64,000 bases of DNA from contig CM049314.1 of NCBI GenBank assembly GCA_026874595.1, forward strand, positions 17,850,729 to 17,914,728. Reading direction: 5' to 3'. The notes under the pieces were generated by a model that was given only the letters and a program-made list of their open reading frames with translations, was not told the DNA's origin and did no database searches. This document shows positions 1-11,989 of this stretch, piece by piece (the first letter of the stretch is position 1; each line of letters opens with the position of its first letter). Both the position numbers and the translations under genes were made by a program. This stretch comes from Sipunculus nudus. Lineage: Eukaryota > Annelida > Sipuncula > Golfingiida > Sipunculidae.

Positions 1-314
1 TTAATATAATCGTTCGCCTTGAAGTAAAGAAATGCCCCTTCATCCAATATAAAGATGCTTTGATTTTAGTTTGTACTCTTGTACCAGATGTTATATCAGT
101 CGCGTAAACCAATCCGTAAACAAGACAGTTCGTCCATTTCAACATCCATGATAAAAACATCCAAGATGAAAACAGGTTTTATTTTTTTATTAGACTTCCA
201 AATCTTTGTGGATGCGATTCGATGCTTTTTTTGTGTTTTTACTCAGATATCAATTTCCAGCCTGTTACTGGTGACAGTCTTTTCATTTTAAGCAACTTTT
301 CTCTAATATGAAGG

Positions 315-383
<69 letters not shown>

Positions 384-512
384 CCAAGGCAAAGGGGCAC
401 GAAGTTTACAGCCTAATTTGTCTTTCATAGAGATCCGATGCACCAGAAAAAACACACAAAAACATTGCTTTTGATCCTCTATTTACACGAGCCAAGATTT
501 TAAACATTGATA
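1..512. other. 3' flank of lectin gene 1, no gene seen
   Basis: This stretch lies downstream of the first lectin gene, which reads right to left and stops at 513. It should hold that gene's 3' UTR, but I see no clear AATAAA signal. The 70-codon frame at 79-291 resembles nothing I know and has no splice or paralog support. The 3' block found downstream of the other lectins (25.85-26.74, 32.37-33.06 and 52.41-53.14 kb) is not visible here, so it is either beyond the window edge or missing. Confidence 0.5.
316..383. repeat. Compound microsatellite (AC)n(AT)n(AG)n
   Basis: Three dinucleotide tracts follow one another without a gap: about 35 bases of AC, about 15 of AT and about 19 of AG. It lies about 130 bp beyond the stop codon of lectin gene 1. 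Confidence 0.95.
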
Positions 513-2130
513 CTATACAGAGCCGTTTAATTTGCCACTGAACTCGCAAATGAGAAAACAAAGATGCCAATTAGCAGCATCATTCCATTGATAGAGTCCG
601 TTGAACCCTATATGGAGGTAGTTTTCTATGTTCCAATTATCTGGTTGGCGAGCACCCCAGAACTTGTAAGTCAGCGGACCGCCTGTTGCCTTCCATATCC
701 AGGTCCCTTCTTTATCCTCGTCAGATCCCGAAGTCCAGTACCCGTTGTTTCCTGTTGCAAAACGAATTTGAATAATGACTGAATATATTTGAGGAAATAT
801 AAAGCTTAATTACGGTTTTTTCTTAATATTCTGTAATTTAGCATAAGTAACAATCACGATACATAAATATCCGAACACATTAAAAAAAAACAGATCTTAT
901 CATTATGTCAACGATTCAAATGAGTAATAATTTATAGCAAAATAATCGTTAAAAACATTGTTTACCTTTCAGGCGTAGACTCGTATCATTTTCCATGAGT
1001 GTTGTTATGTACATTTGTTCCTTCTGTGACTCTATGCTGACAAGTTCTCCACCAAGGGAACGACATTTGTCACGACCTGCGGCCCAGACCATTTTTTGTA
1101 ACACGAATATGTAACAGGGAGGAACAAAGCCTCCGAGCCCAGGTCCAGACGGGCATTCTGTAATAAAGTAAAGATGTGGTCATTTGTATAACAGAACACG
1201 GCCATTAATATTATAACGTTTTAAACATAATTATATAATGGTAAATTTGGATTTACATATGCGGAATATGACGAGCAGCCTTTATTCAGGCTAAAACAAT
1301 AACTAAGTGAAACATCTGTGATTGACTAACGATTGATTATACCGAGACTCACTTAATTGTTCAGTGGCATAAAGTGAGTATCTTTCATCCACTGCAAAAG
1401 CTGGCATGGTCGACAAGACCAATTCGCAGGTTGCATTTCTGAGCAGCTGGAACGCCTGACAAGTACTCATTTGGTTGCATGCCAACATGCACATCAGTTC
1501 TACAGGGTACATGTTGCCAATGCTCGGACGATACGTAAAGGCTCCCACAGAGCGCACATGCTTATACTTTTTGTATATGTTGCATTTACCCATTGCTCCT
1601 GGTTGAAAAGGAAAGAACAATGCTTAAACATGCATGTCAGACAAAAGATACTGTTTGAACTACACACAGGTTTTCTGTACTGATCACAGAGATTAATGAG
1701 GGGATGAGTATAAAAGTCAAGGAAGTTCCGCTTCGAATTCGGTGGTATTTGTAATTGATAGTCCTTGTGAAATCATTGATAAAGGTAGCCTGTGTATAAT
1801 AGTTATTTTTTTTTCAAGATTTAGAATGCCACATTCATAACAGATGTCAAGGTTCATATAAATAACTGTCCTATTAAAGAGGAATAAATGCTAACCATGC
1901 TTCTATAAAACCTGTATCAGCACAATGGATTCATTTATCTAGAACGTCACATAAAATTTACCACTGTGACATCTAAATTAAGGAAGATCTGTTCAAACTT
2001 CTGTTCATGATCCCAAATTACATAATAAAAACTGATTTCCCCTTTTCTTGGAATAGGCCCTGTTCACATATAAATACTGCTCACCTGCAACGCAGAATAG
2101 CAGGGAAACTGCAGAACGCAACATATTCAT
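513..2130 (-). CDS. Secreted PAN/Apple + C-type lectin, gene 1 (QPD type), 4 exons
   Basis: Predicted secreted carbohydrate-binding protein of 240 residues. The exons, in reading order, are 2130-2085 (signal peptide, MNMLRSAVSLLFCVA), 1598-1353, 1157-966 and 751-513 (stop TAG). All have AG/GT borders, and every intron falls in phase 1. Exon 2 (residues about 16-97) has a PAN/Apple cysteine pattern, seen as VELMCMLACNQMSTCQAF then TCELVLS. Exons 3 and 4 form one long-form C-type lectin domain: CPSG and PPCY near the start, CRSLGGELVSIES, WIW, QPDNW, WND and LICEF. QPD followed by W two residues later is the signature of galactose-binding C-type lectins, and WND is the calcium-site motif. The second canonical disulfide (C2-C3) is not in its usual place. 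The half PAN exon found in the paralogs is absent here. Sugar specificity is predicted from motifs, not shown. Exon borders agree with two paralogs. Confidence 0.86.
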
Positions 2131-2182
2131 GCCGATGGATAAGCACTGTTTTAAATGATTGTACAGTCGCCTGATTGTAGGG

Positions 2183-2205
2183 GATATAAGTTCCGCGCTC
2201 ACGTG
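2183..2205 (-). promoter_or_regulatory. Conserved lectin promoter: CACGTG E-box and TATA-like box (gene 1)
   Basis: On the minus strand the palindromic E-box CACGTG (2200-2205) is followed by CTTATATC (2183-2190), about 53 bases before the start codon. The same pair, with flanking sequence, precedes genes 2 and 4. In those genes the distance to the ATG is about 50 bases longer, because gene 1 lacks a segment between TATA and ATG. A CCAAT-like site lies further upstream near 2300. Confidence 0.5.
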
Positions 2206-2958
2206 ACTGTCTACAGGTGTTCACTGGTTTACCAGGGAATGAATATTTACATTGATGAGTATGCGCTCTCTCTATAGAGGGAATTCCTACGGGAAATATA
2301 CCAATCAATAATAATAGAGAAAGTGGTTAGATCGCAGGAAGGTGCCAAGCAATATATGTGCATATTTAATCTCTCTTGAAAAACCACATTGAATTCTCCA
2401 GATGTAAAACAAGCACCCATGGACGATATGGCATTCCCACCAAAAACATGTTTAAAATTATAATGAATGTTTGGATAAATAATTATTGTTCGGATAAAGC
2501 AAATATAAATTTTGAAATGCAGTTCTTAATAATTTTATGATATACATATTCTTGTACAGCAGGACCTTTTGAATTTGTGTTGTGTGCTACGTATGTGGTA
2601 CTGACGTTTAAGCTATAAAAGTATGTGACCAAGTCGTGAAAACTAGTGACATGCGTTTCCGTTTTGTGACATCTTAAACCCATAATAAGTTAATTATTAC
2701 AAAATAAATTGTCCTAAAAAATTGTTTCCTTTCAATATTCAGCATCATAACCTCCTGCTATATTATGTTGGACATACATTCAATGCTTTAAACATGACTT
2801 AGGGTTTCTGAAATATCTTATGTTTGATAGGAATGGAGTATGAATGGCCGACACAAATGTTAACTGAAATAATATATTGTGTAAAGGAAGTCCTATGTGA
2901 GAGCCTCCTCTGGGAATTTTTAATACTTGTTTTATAAGATAAATTATCCTGTCCGGTA
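2206..2958. other. Upstream flank of lectin gene 1, repeated at other lectin loci
   Basis: This non-coding sequence matches 30690-31440 upstream of gene 2, 38080-38330 beside the pseudogene, part of 56390-56650 upstream of gene 4, and 61640-61860 near the end of the window. The repeated match shows that whole loci were duplicated rather than just exons. I see no gene of its own here. Confidence 0.75.
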
Positions 2959-2959
2959 A

Positions 2960-3345
2960 CAATTGCCTTTTAGCACGTTTGTGTTAAAAAATTAGCCAAT
3001 GCGATAGCTTTGATTTTTTTATATAGGTAAAGTAAACAGATATTGATCGACACGGGTAACTTACTCCTATACAGCAAATGTGCCTTATGGAACCATAAAC
3101 ACTTCTTGTCCATCTTACGTGTATATAACAATAAACTAAAGTCTATTGAAATCATTCCCATTTACAATGAATCAATGGTTAACCAATATTCAGTTATTTA
3201 ACCTAATTGAAGCGTAACATTTTACGAGTCAGATTGTTCACTGAAACAAAAAAAGTTCTCTTTTCTTTTAGTATGGAAATATTAGTTGGACATGGCCTAG
3301 TGGTCACATCGCTGGACTCTAAGTCTGTGTTCCTGATCAGAATAT
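2960..3345 (+). mobile_element. tRNA-derived SINE-like element, copy 1 (3' truncated)
   Basis: The copy begins near the shared segment TTGCCTTTTAGCACG. It runs through an AT-rich body to a tRNA-like head with an A-box-like GGCCTAGTGGTCAC at 3294-3307, and breaks off soon after. Related copies are at 11990-12500, 31440-32330, 38520-39099 (inverted) and in part 61860-61990. No target-site duplication was found, so the ends are uncertain. Confidence 0.55.
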
Positions 3346-3539
3346 AATAAAAAAAGGTTGATTTGTTAGAAACAAGTGGAAAATTAGAAATTGAAGGAAA
3401 ACAGTCAATGAGTAAAATCAGAATTGAATAGAAATATTGAAGACTATTTTAGGGATAATTACGTGTTTGAACCTTCGCTTTAGATTTATATCCAGTTTAA
3501 CCCCCTAATGGTGCTTCTTCTAAACAATCAGAATATGAA

Positions 3540-4450
3540 TATCAGTTGAAATTGAAAGAAATGGAAGTAAAAGAATCTATAGAACTGAAAAAACTGGAAT
3601 TAAGAGAATTCAGAGACAGAGAGAGAATTGAGTTAATTGATATTGAAAGAATTCGAATTAAAGAATAAGAATTGAAATTTAAACTAACTCTAGGGAAGAA
3701 AAAGAGAAATCTGCCAAGGGTTTTAGACCCTAACAGGAACACAAAATTGGTCCATGTGTTCAATGACAAAGAGATGGATAAATTTTTTTGCAGAATTTAA
3801 AAAAAACTGTTTGAAAGTCTTGAGTGGCTAAATGGGTTGTTGCCTATTTTGATACAAATTGTACGTACCGGGAAATCTCAAGAGAGATATTCGGCATTGT
3901 CTAAAGAGGATTGTTCAAATTCTGAAATTATGAAATCAGCTGTCCTTTCTGGATACGAATTAGTACCGGAAGCTTACAGGCAAAGCTTTCGAAGCTTTCA
4001 AAGAAAACAAGGGAGTCAAACGCATGTTGAATTTGCTCATGATAAAGAAATACTTTTGGGATAATGGTGTAAAAGAAGTGAATTCGAATTTTGAAAGACT
4101 TAAGCACTTGATATTAGTTGAAGAATATAAGAGATGTGTTACCGATTATACTAAGACATACTTTGATGTCAAAGAAGAAGTAACAACATTACAACAAGCG
4201 CCAAATTTTGCCAATAAGTTTGCTTTAACTTACAAGAGAAAAATTTGATAGAAGTCAAGAAACGGGTTTTATGAAGCCAAGAAATGTGTATAGTAGTGGC
4301 TTAAAGGGGAGTCCTTCTAGAACTAGAAATGATAAATGGTGAAGAGAAAAGGACCCATCTTCTATCATTGTAAAAAAAAACCGGGACACATTATGCCCAA
4401 TTATTTTGAAATCAAAAAGAGAAAAGAAAGATTGTCTTAAGAAACGCCAC
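3540..4450 (+). pseudogene. Gag remnant of the Gypsy element
   Basis: From about 3540 a Glu/Lys/Arg-rich helix (KEMEVKESIELKKLELREF) opens the gag region. The core follows in the frame starting at 3837, where SGYELVPEAYRQSFRSF is typical of the gag of this element group, and continues after a frameshift at 4024-4248 with FERLKHLILVEEYKRCV. Near 4370-4420 HCKKKPGHIMPNYFE resembles a damaged CCHC zinc knuckle in which the last Cys is Tyr. Stops and shifts separate these parts, so no gag protein can be made. Confidence 0.78.
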
Positions 4451-4569
4451 CTAATGCACATGTGAATTCGTACAAGGGCTTGCTTTGTGAACCTCCGTCG
4501 GGGAGAGTAGGATTAGAGGATCCTGCCTTTGTTTGGAAGTATATGTAATTAGGGCCCTTCGTAAAGAGT

Positions 4570-6150
4570 TTCAATCGATTGTATCAGAAGGTTTTGTGTC
4601 CTTGGATGTAGACAGTATTGACACAGTGCTGCTGAAAATGCTGAGGGACACGGGTGCGTCTCAGGCTTTGCTGTAAAAAAAAAACGAATTGCCTTTTTCG
4701 GACGAGACGGCTCTCGAAGAAATAGTTTTTTTTGGCTACACATTAAGAAATCCTTTGAGAGTCATCAATGAACAATGGGTAATTGAACAACCCACAAAAA
4801 GGAACGTGCTGGATTATGTGGTTAAATTCAATGAAAGGTTTCATGATGCATATATATTAGCTAGACAGAATTTGGTAAATGCACAGATCAAAATCAAAAC
4901 ATGGTATGATAAAAAGGCTAGAGATAGAGAATTCAGGGTAAGAGATAAAGTATTAGCACTGTTTCCAAGTAGAGATTGTCAATAACAGGTACAGTATCAT
5001 GGACCCTATGAAATTCTCAGAAGAGTCAGCAATGTCAGTTAAGTAACCAAAACTCCAGACAAGCGTATTAAAACTCAGTTGTGTCATGTAAATATGATCA
5101 AACCTTATTTTGGTAGTAATGACATGCAGGTGAACCCAGTGAACCTAGTAAATATTGATGATAAAACAAAAACAGCAGAAGAAATTGATGACATGTTTTA
5201 GGATTTTAATATTGATACAGACAAAAAAAATGAATGCAAAACCAAGACTAGGTGATTCAGAAATTCTGGCAAAATTAGATGGAAAGTTTAAACCTCTCTT
5301 CTGAAGAAACAAGACCGTTATTAGAATTGATGAGGTAATATAAACAAATTTTTCCTGATGTGCCTAGCGGAACTAATGTTTCATGTCTTGATTTGGATGT
5401 TGGCGATGTAACGTCAATAAAGCAATATCCATACGTAAATCCTGAAACTCTTGCAAACTAAAGGAAAGAAGCATAATACATGTTACAAAAAGACAATTAG
5501 GGAAAGTCAAATTGAGTTCTTCATGTTCGTTGGAACCAAAATCAGATCAAAGTCTTTGATTTTGTACTGATTTAAGGAAAGTATATGCTGTAACCAAAAC
5601 AGACACATATCCTATACAAAGAGTGGATGATAACTTCTACATATTTGGCAAAGCCAAATATATGAAAAAAAAAGTAATTTACTAAGAGGATACCGCGGTG
5701 TTCTTTAAAAAAGAGTAAAAAAATCTCAGCATTTTTAATTCCTGATGGATTGTATGAATAAAATGCCATGCCCTTCGGAATGAAAAACGTCGGAGCCACA
5801 TTCCAACGCCTCACGAATATCTGCATATATAATCTTGAAGGAGTTGAGGCATTTATTGATTATTTGATTGTGTATAGCAATACTTGGGATGAACATATAC
5901 AGAGTTTAGAGAAATGTTTCTAAAGATTTGCTGAAGTTTACCTTACAGTTAACTTCGCAAAAAAAAAATGATATTGGGAAGGGCAAGGTAATTTATTTGT
6001 GTCATGTCATCGGACAAGATGATATAGACCCAGTCCATGCTAAATTTTAGGCCATTGTTAATTTTTTAAAGACCCTCATCAAAAGGGTTTACAAAGATTT
6101 TTAGGCATGACCACGTACTATAGACAATTTTACTAAAAAATTACCGAGAT
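4570..6150 (+). pseudogene. Pol remnant: protease, integrase tail, reverse transcriptase
   Basis: An aspartic protease active site, DTGAS, lies at 4647-4661. At 4780-5115 comes an integrase C-terminal region with TWYDKKARDREF, an LFPS stretch, then HGPYEI, and LCHVNMIKPYF after a stop. Reverse transcriptase follows at about 5260-6150: MPFGMKN at 5768-5788, then ATFQRL and, near the end, RFLGMTTYYRQF. The catalytic YxDD box reads FIDY (5852-5863), so the second Asp is lost. Many stop codons interrupt all parts. The order protease-integrase-RT is the notable point. Confidence 0.78.
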
Positions 6151-6159
6151 AGGGAAAGT

Positions 6160-8211
6160 ATATGTTAATGATCTACTGCCTATCCAGCTCATTTATAATA
6201 AACTTGTATTTTTGATGGCTGCCTCAATTACCACTTTCCCTTGATGTTTTGATATCATGCCAATTGACTGATCACTCTTAAAATGTTTATAACCCCTCAA
6301 TTTGCTACCATCAAGGCTTATTGAAATATAAACACAATACTATTAAATAAATAGGTGCAAACAGCAGTTTCAGTTAAAAAATATAAATGTTAATATGCAA
6401 TTCTAAATGTTTCAACTCAATCCTTCAACTTGTTATATGGATTTTAGCCATTTTAAGTTTTAAGACAGAAGAAGCTAAAGCTGCTAATTTTCATAAAGAA
6501 TTCAGTAATATATTTCGTAAATAGATCCAGTAACTGCTCACGATTTATCAGCAACTGTGAAATAAAATCTGATGAAATCACGTAATTGCATTCTAATTAG
6601 CTCATTCGTCATATTAGTAAAAGCGCATTAGCTTTAAGCGTTTTATTTATCTGGTATAATTAGGAAACCGTAAGATACAGAAGGTTCTTTTATTTTCAGA
6701 AAAAAAATTTTATAAATTACTTTTATTTTTACAAAATTCTTATATCAGTCCGCAAAACTCCTTGAAAGGTTACTTTTATACCCTGATCTCTAAGCTAGGA
6801 CAAGGACCGAGAGGGATATAAGGTAATGAGAAGTTCTTTTTGATTAGCCGGTAAACAACTGATAGAAGATCTCTATGAGTATGGGGTTTGCTGTTAGAAC
6901 AACGTTTTCCTAAATTTTCGTGCATTTTCCAATAATGGCGACGGCTAATTTGCATGTTAAAAATTCATTGAATGGTAATTTGAAATGGTTCGTCATAATC
7001 CTTGTCCATATAAACAAGGGCGCAGACACCTTGATCTCTAAGGTAAGACAAGATCCAAGAGATATATGAGCACAACTAGAAGTTCCAATAAAGGCGATTT
7101 TGCATAATAATTGGTTTTATGTAAAATGCTTAACGGTGTCAGGGCGACAACCTCTCTAATGTTAGCAATTAGGAACCAAAGGTCATGGAATTGCAAAAAT
7201 ATATGATGCGAACGCGAATGCACGCTTCACTCAAAATCGGATGTTTGACTTCCAGACTAATAGAAACTGGGACATATCCACTGATGCCCTATGGACATGA
7301 CCATATATTTTAGAGTTAATATTCACCTGATACCTGATTACCCGCATTTTTTTATTTTCGTCAATAAACAGTTATGACCGTGCACAATTCTATGAACGTT
7401 TTTATTTTACCTTAGTGAATAGAGATGACAAGAGAGGAAGTAGCATGCATGAACGTAACATGTGAGCTCTGCGAACTTTGTCATGAAAGCTGGGTATTAT
7501 GATTTTGCTTACTCTGACATCAACAATCACGACCTATACTATTAATTCATGGAAATATAATTGAACGTTTCCATGTAACAGTTATGATGGAGTGGCCAAT
7601 TGATCAGTGTACTCGTTACTTGTCACCATCTAAAGTAACGTGTTGGTTAGGGTATGTAATTATTCATTATGTTATTACGCATTACGCATTTATTTCTCCC
7701 TTTTTTTCTAGTGATTGTCCTGGCTTAAATTTTCAGACCCATTTTAATTAATGCATTTGAAGCAACACGGCGACGCAACAGTTTTATCTATACTGTCTTC
7801 TGCGTCGCGGGCCCTCCAAAAGGTTAACAGTGATTACGGAACAAAAGGATCTGCTATTCCTAGAACGAATATTGAATAAAAATGTTTCCTATGGTTTTTA
7901 CATACCGATTTCTACGTTAGTTTGTATATTGAAAGGCCTCTTATCCCATCTTACCATTCTAGAAAGCATAGAGGACCTGAAATCAAGAATTATTGATTTC
8001 TCCAGGGAGAGACAAAACATACACATTCCGGTAGCCATCTTGCATTTGGCGGCAATCATGTATAATGCATCAGTCTGTGTACTTTTATTCACATATTTCC
8101 ACTTCCTGGGTGAAAAATAGTGCAGTGAATAGGGCAGTTATCTTTTACAATTGGCTATTGCAGTTAGTATACAAAGATGGAATGAACATTAACTAATAGA
8201 AATAGGTTAAC
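6160..8211. other. Non-coding stretch with a diverged local duplication
   Basis: I find no supportable gene here. Two related segments, 6779-6835 and 7022-7075 (sharing CTGATCTCTAAG/TTGATCTCTAAG, then GACAAG and GATATA), form a diverged direct repeat about 240 bp apart. A 96-codon frame at 7830-8120 on the + strand has hydrophobic stretches but no recognisable domain and no paralog in the window, so I do not call it a gene. Around 7240-7345 a weak piece resembles the 3' tail of the SINE-like family. Confidence 0.5.
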
Positions 8212-9760
8212 TTGCACAGTAGTGTATAGAGTGTTATAACCATAGGTCAGTGCAGGGGCAATATCTATGGACTTCACAATGCGCCAGTCACTAAATAAAA
8301 AGCAATTGAGGAGTACTTCTTTTAGTCAATGCTGGATATGTTAATGACTTGTTTGTTTTCTATATCATAAAAGTATTACCCTTTTAATCGTTACCTAGTG
8401 TCCTGCTTCAACTGTCAGTCTACGGTTTTGATCGGTTACACAGATTGTCTTAACGTTTGTCCAGCGGTTATATGGCGTATATTTAAGGCTATTATACAGA
8501 ACTTCCTTGGTTGGGTTTGGGTACGTTTGTCACATGCTTTTATTTGAATAGGAAATTTTTAGTGAATATTTGCAAAATTGCTAGCGCCTATCAAATCCTA
8601 ACCTTGCTGCCCTGTGGTATATAATAGAGCGCAAAAATGTCAGAGTTAAATGTCTAGAGGCTTTTGGTGAATCAATGGCAAATGATGGTCTTGTACAAGT
8701 TTTTTTTCGTGAAACATGGGAACTTATTAAAACACAATTTTCTTCTTCTTCTTTTAACTTGAACTTCTCGGACGATCATAATATTGCATATTTGTAAGCT
8801 GTGGCCCTTAACCGTGTCTATGCTGATTTTCAAGTAAAATAGGGATGAAAAAATGTGTTCATTGTATTGTGCCTCCATTCATTGTAAGGTTTTTAGTCAT
8901 TGAATTATTTAACCTTAACAGTGATGGGACACAGGCCATCGCGTGATATCCCGAGCTGTAGTGTGGTGACGCTGTAGTGATACAGTTAAACGGTCGGCGG
9001 CATACGCGGCTTGAGCAACCTTTAAATTCAATACATAACAGGCAAATTATATTTGGTTGCAACCGCAATATATGTGATATGGCACTAGGCAAGTAGATTC
9101 CGTTTGTAAACTAAATCCCTTCCTGATTCTATCAAATTTCATTCCTGTTCCTATAACAATTACACTCATCTTTCTATGGGTTTAATTAAAAAATGTTCAT
9201 TCTTCCTTCCTTGGTCTTTCAGCGGAATTCAGTTTACACAGTAAACATAGGCATTAACATGTAGCCCAAATATTTGGTCTAACCAACGCTAGAGTTTGTG
9301 TGTTCGACAGTCAAAGTTCGAAACAAAGCAAACCATTGTTCAGTTATAAGACAAATGATTCATATACTGTTTTTAAAAGTTTTACGTTTATTACATAGCT
9401 GATGGAAAATATTTTATACTAGGTATGTGAGAAATTATCAATTGATCGGGTGTATAACTGACATATTTACAACCTGGCGACATGCTGCATAATGCATGAT
9501 GCTCATTGGAATCAATGCAGTTTTTGTGTATATCAGTTTGTATGCTGTCGGCATTGCCTCGACGGGACCTTTGTATTTTGTCAAAAAATATGCCTGGTGG
9601 GCATATTTGTGTTTCCAATTATATTTGACACTGAAGCGGGGTAATGGATTTATCCAGACAGCGAGGCCAAATGCGTTGAAATAAAAATGATATATAATGT
9701 AAAAATGAATTTCAGGCCATTTTTATTATTATGCTGAAAAGGTTTTTGCATGTGTCAAAA
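8212..9760. repeat. A-block, copy a (unit of the tandem array)
   Basis: This is the longest copy of a block that recurs at 12520-13545, 39100-40250 and 62900-63460. Landmarks are a short phrase near 8215 (GTGTATAGAGTGTTATAACC), GGTCGGCGGCATACG near 8991 and ATGATGCTCATTGGAATCAATGCAG near 9497. Open frames of 70-100 codons occur on either strand in some copies (8859-9092 and 12863-13159) but are not kept open among copies, so I regard the block as non-coding. Confidence 0.7.
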
Positions 9761-9797
9761 TATTTAAAATGAAATACCTGAAAATATAAGCTGTGGC

Positions 9798-9838
9798 TAT
9801 TATAATTATAATTATTATTATTATTATTATTATTTTTA
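9798..9838. repeat. (ATT)n microsatellite
   Basis: Nine or so ATT units follow a short TATAATT stretch. It lies at the end of A-block copy a. Confidence 0.9.
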
Positions 9839-10034
9839 TCATACATTTATTTCTATAGCAGTAAATTCACGCAGAGAGCATGCTCTTATGCTCTTTGAAT
9901 AAACGTTCTTGACCCTAAGATTAAAATTACACAGCTGACCGATAAAATATCGAATACAATAAGACATTGAACCTTATTGGAGTTTTCCTGCTGGAAGTAA
10001 AATCTGTTTAATTAGTATAGTAGTACAGCGTCCT

Positions 10035-10115
10035 GATAAAGTTCGATCAGTTCGTAAAAATGCCTGGCATGACCAGAGTCCAACACCTTAACCACTAGCT
10101 ATGTCTTACCCACAC
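10035..10115 (-). mobile_element. tRNA-like SINE head, antisense
   Basis: Read on the minus strand, this contains TAGCTAGTGGTTAAGGTGTT followed by GGACTCTGGTC. That is the A-box and anticodon-arm region typical of tRNA-derived SINEs. No good B-box or target duplication was found. A weaker relative lies near 40150-40250 in the third A-block. Confidence 0.4.
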
Positions 10116-10229
10116 GTTATGAGATATTTTTTTTATTGTAGAAGGAAAGAATAGTTAATGAAGTGTGGGGACCCAAAAGCTGGTAGGTGTATCACTCAAA
10201 ATTATCATTCCTTATGAAATTAATAAGTT

Positions 10230-11985
10230 AAAGCGACAGGGCACCATACTGTAACAAATATGCATTTATCTGAATATGTTGCTTTAAGCAATTATCTGAA
10301 TTGCACTGTAGCCACAGACGTCTAAGGGCCTACGCTAAATCTAATGTGTCCTCTTACTTGCGCTTGAGTGTTAGTGTTTGTGTGTGTATTTAAACATGTC
10401 TAATACGTTTCCAACTTAAGACACATATATGACTTTATTCTGAACTTGTGGAATTTCGAAAACATTGCCTGTCCGGTAAGTAACTTTTAAAGGTTATGTG
10501 ATTATCTGGTTAAAGGCTGTGTAAACAGCCGGCTGTGTACATGTTCAATAAAATATGTGACCTACAACAGTTGCCTGGTCGATACTATAGGAGAAGTAGC
10601 AGCCAACTCTGAAGTGCAATACTAAAAAGTCGCTCCCTCATCCCGAATTTAAATGGATTGCTCGACTTTTGATCTATCAAGGCTGGCTGATCATCTATTA
10701 AGGGAGGTCAGAATGGTCTAGAGCACATATCTCATCAGACTGTAGATTAGAGGGGTCAGTTACCAAGATCAATGTAAATATGTGACTGTTATATGTAAGC
10801 TTGGCTTTGGTGTAATTGTAAACACTGTTATTCATCTGGAGCACTCTCTTCAAGATTGGCCAACGGTATTCCCTTTACCGTGTAATTTGAAGTCATTTGA
10901 AATGAACAACAACTGGCTCCGTGCCCTCATAGTTATTGCCAAATTACAATATAACACAGGTATAGCCGCACATTTTATCACAAACTTCAGAACTCAAGTC
11001 AGATTTATAATTTCTGATGCCTCTTCATGAATCACATGGACAGAATGTGAACGGAATTCATGGGAAAACTTAAATTTTATCTGTTTGGAATATAAAACTT
11101 ATTTTAGACACGTTATTTTTTTTGAGAATTATCAGAAATATAATTCTTTCCTTCGCCTATGAGCTGTAATTAGAGTAATTGTATATACAGATATAACCAG
11201 TAAAGCCAAATGGGTCCTCTTATTAACGATTTTATTGTCCATGTTTCTTTAAATGTATGTACTATATATTATCAAATATGACTCATTGATCAGCTAGGTA
11301 AACGTTTCATATACTGTTTAAAATTTTCATGATTATTCAGTACACTGGGACCAGGTAACATCAGGTATCGATGGTTACCTTGGTAGATCTTGTGTTTTAT
11401 CCTCATGGTCACAAACTGGTATATTATACTTAGTGTATGTCAGAGTCAATGGACCTTTTTTGTATGTCAGTCTGTAAGCTCTCGCATTCTGCAGACCATG
11501 ACCGTTTTAACGCGGGTGATCACGCAGAAGTCAGCTTTACATTTTACTATGAAAGTTGACACCAAAATGTGAAACTTGTTTAAAACGTTTTTTTCGAAGC
11601 CAAACTCAGTGAAATATTTATAGGAGTTGTCCCAGGGATAACAGGACCATTTTCAACTCTCGCAATTAAATCTTCGTTATATTAAAGCATTTATAATGAA
11701 AGATGGCCATGCCTTCTATTGGAGAATTTTATCTTAGAGTAAACGTCTGGTGCCTTGCGGTTGTGCCTTCCTATTATATATTTAAATTGCTCTGTATCCA
11801 AGTACACAGAAATCCTTTAACTCATTAAGCTTTGCTTTCGTTAATATAAAGAGATTATTACACCACACTTGTTTCTCTGTTGTAGGGATAATTATCATCT
11901 CATGAATATCATTACCTAACTCGAATTCCTCAACAAGTATTTTGTCTCTCGTGACCTGGGTTCAATTCATGAGCTGGTAAAATAT
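10230..11985. repeat. B-block, copy a
   Basis: Copy of the block at 14480-16620, 41450-43690 and 56680-58190. A tRNA-like stretch, GGTCTAGAGC then CATCAGACTGTAGATTAGAGG, lies at 10713-10757 and may be an old SINE head. A 60-codon frame at the same place in copies b and c (15405-15587 and 42443-42625) is interrupted here, which argues against a gene. Near 11490-11570 a short frame after a TTCTGCAG acceptor-like site is also shared but not preserved. Confidence 0.7.
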
Positions 11986-11989
11986 TCTG

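Larger units (their letters stand above)
3360..6160 (+). mobile_element. Degenerate Ty3/Gypsy retrotransposon, Gmr1-like gene order
   Basis: Fragments of an LTR retrotransposon lie in order on the + strand: a charged coiled-coil gag start, the gag core, a zinc-knuckle-like segment, an aspartic protease, an integrase-tail/chromodomain-like segment and then reverse transcriptase. Integrase before reverse transcriptase is the order of the Gmr1 group, not of ordinary Gypsy. There are many stops and frameshifts, most of the integrase core is missing, and I recognise no LTRs or RNase H. The copy is dead. No related copy exists at the matching place in the other units. Confidence 0.82.

Noticed and set aside
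7830-8120. 96-codon frame on the + strand
   Set aside because: No recognised domain, no homolog among the duplicated blocks and no splice or promoter context. An overlapping minus frame is also open.
10713-10770. Functional tRNA gene
   Set aside because: A-box-like and anticodon-arm-like text is present, but no complete cloverleaf or clean B-box can be drawn. More likely an old SINE head.
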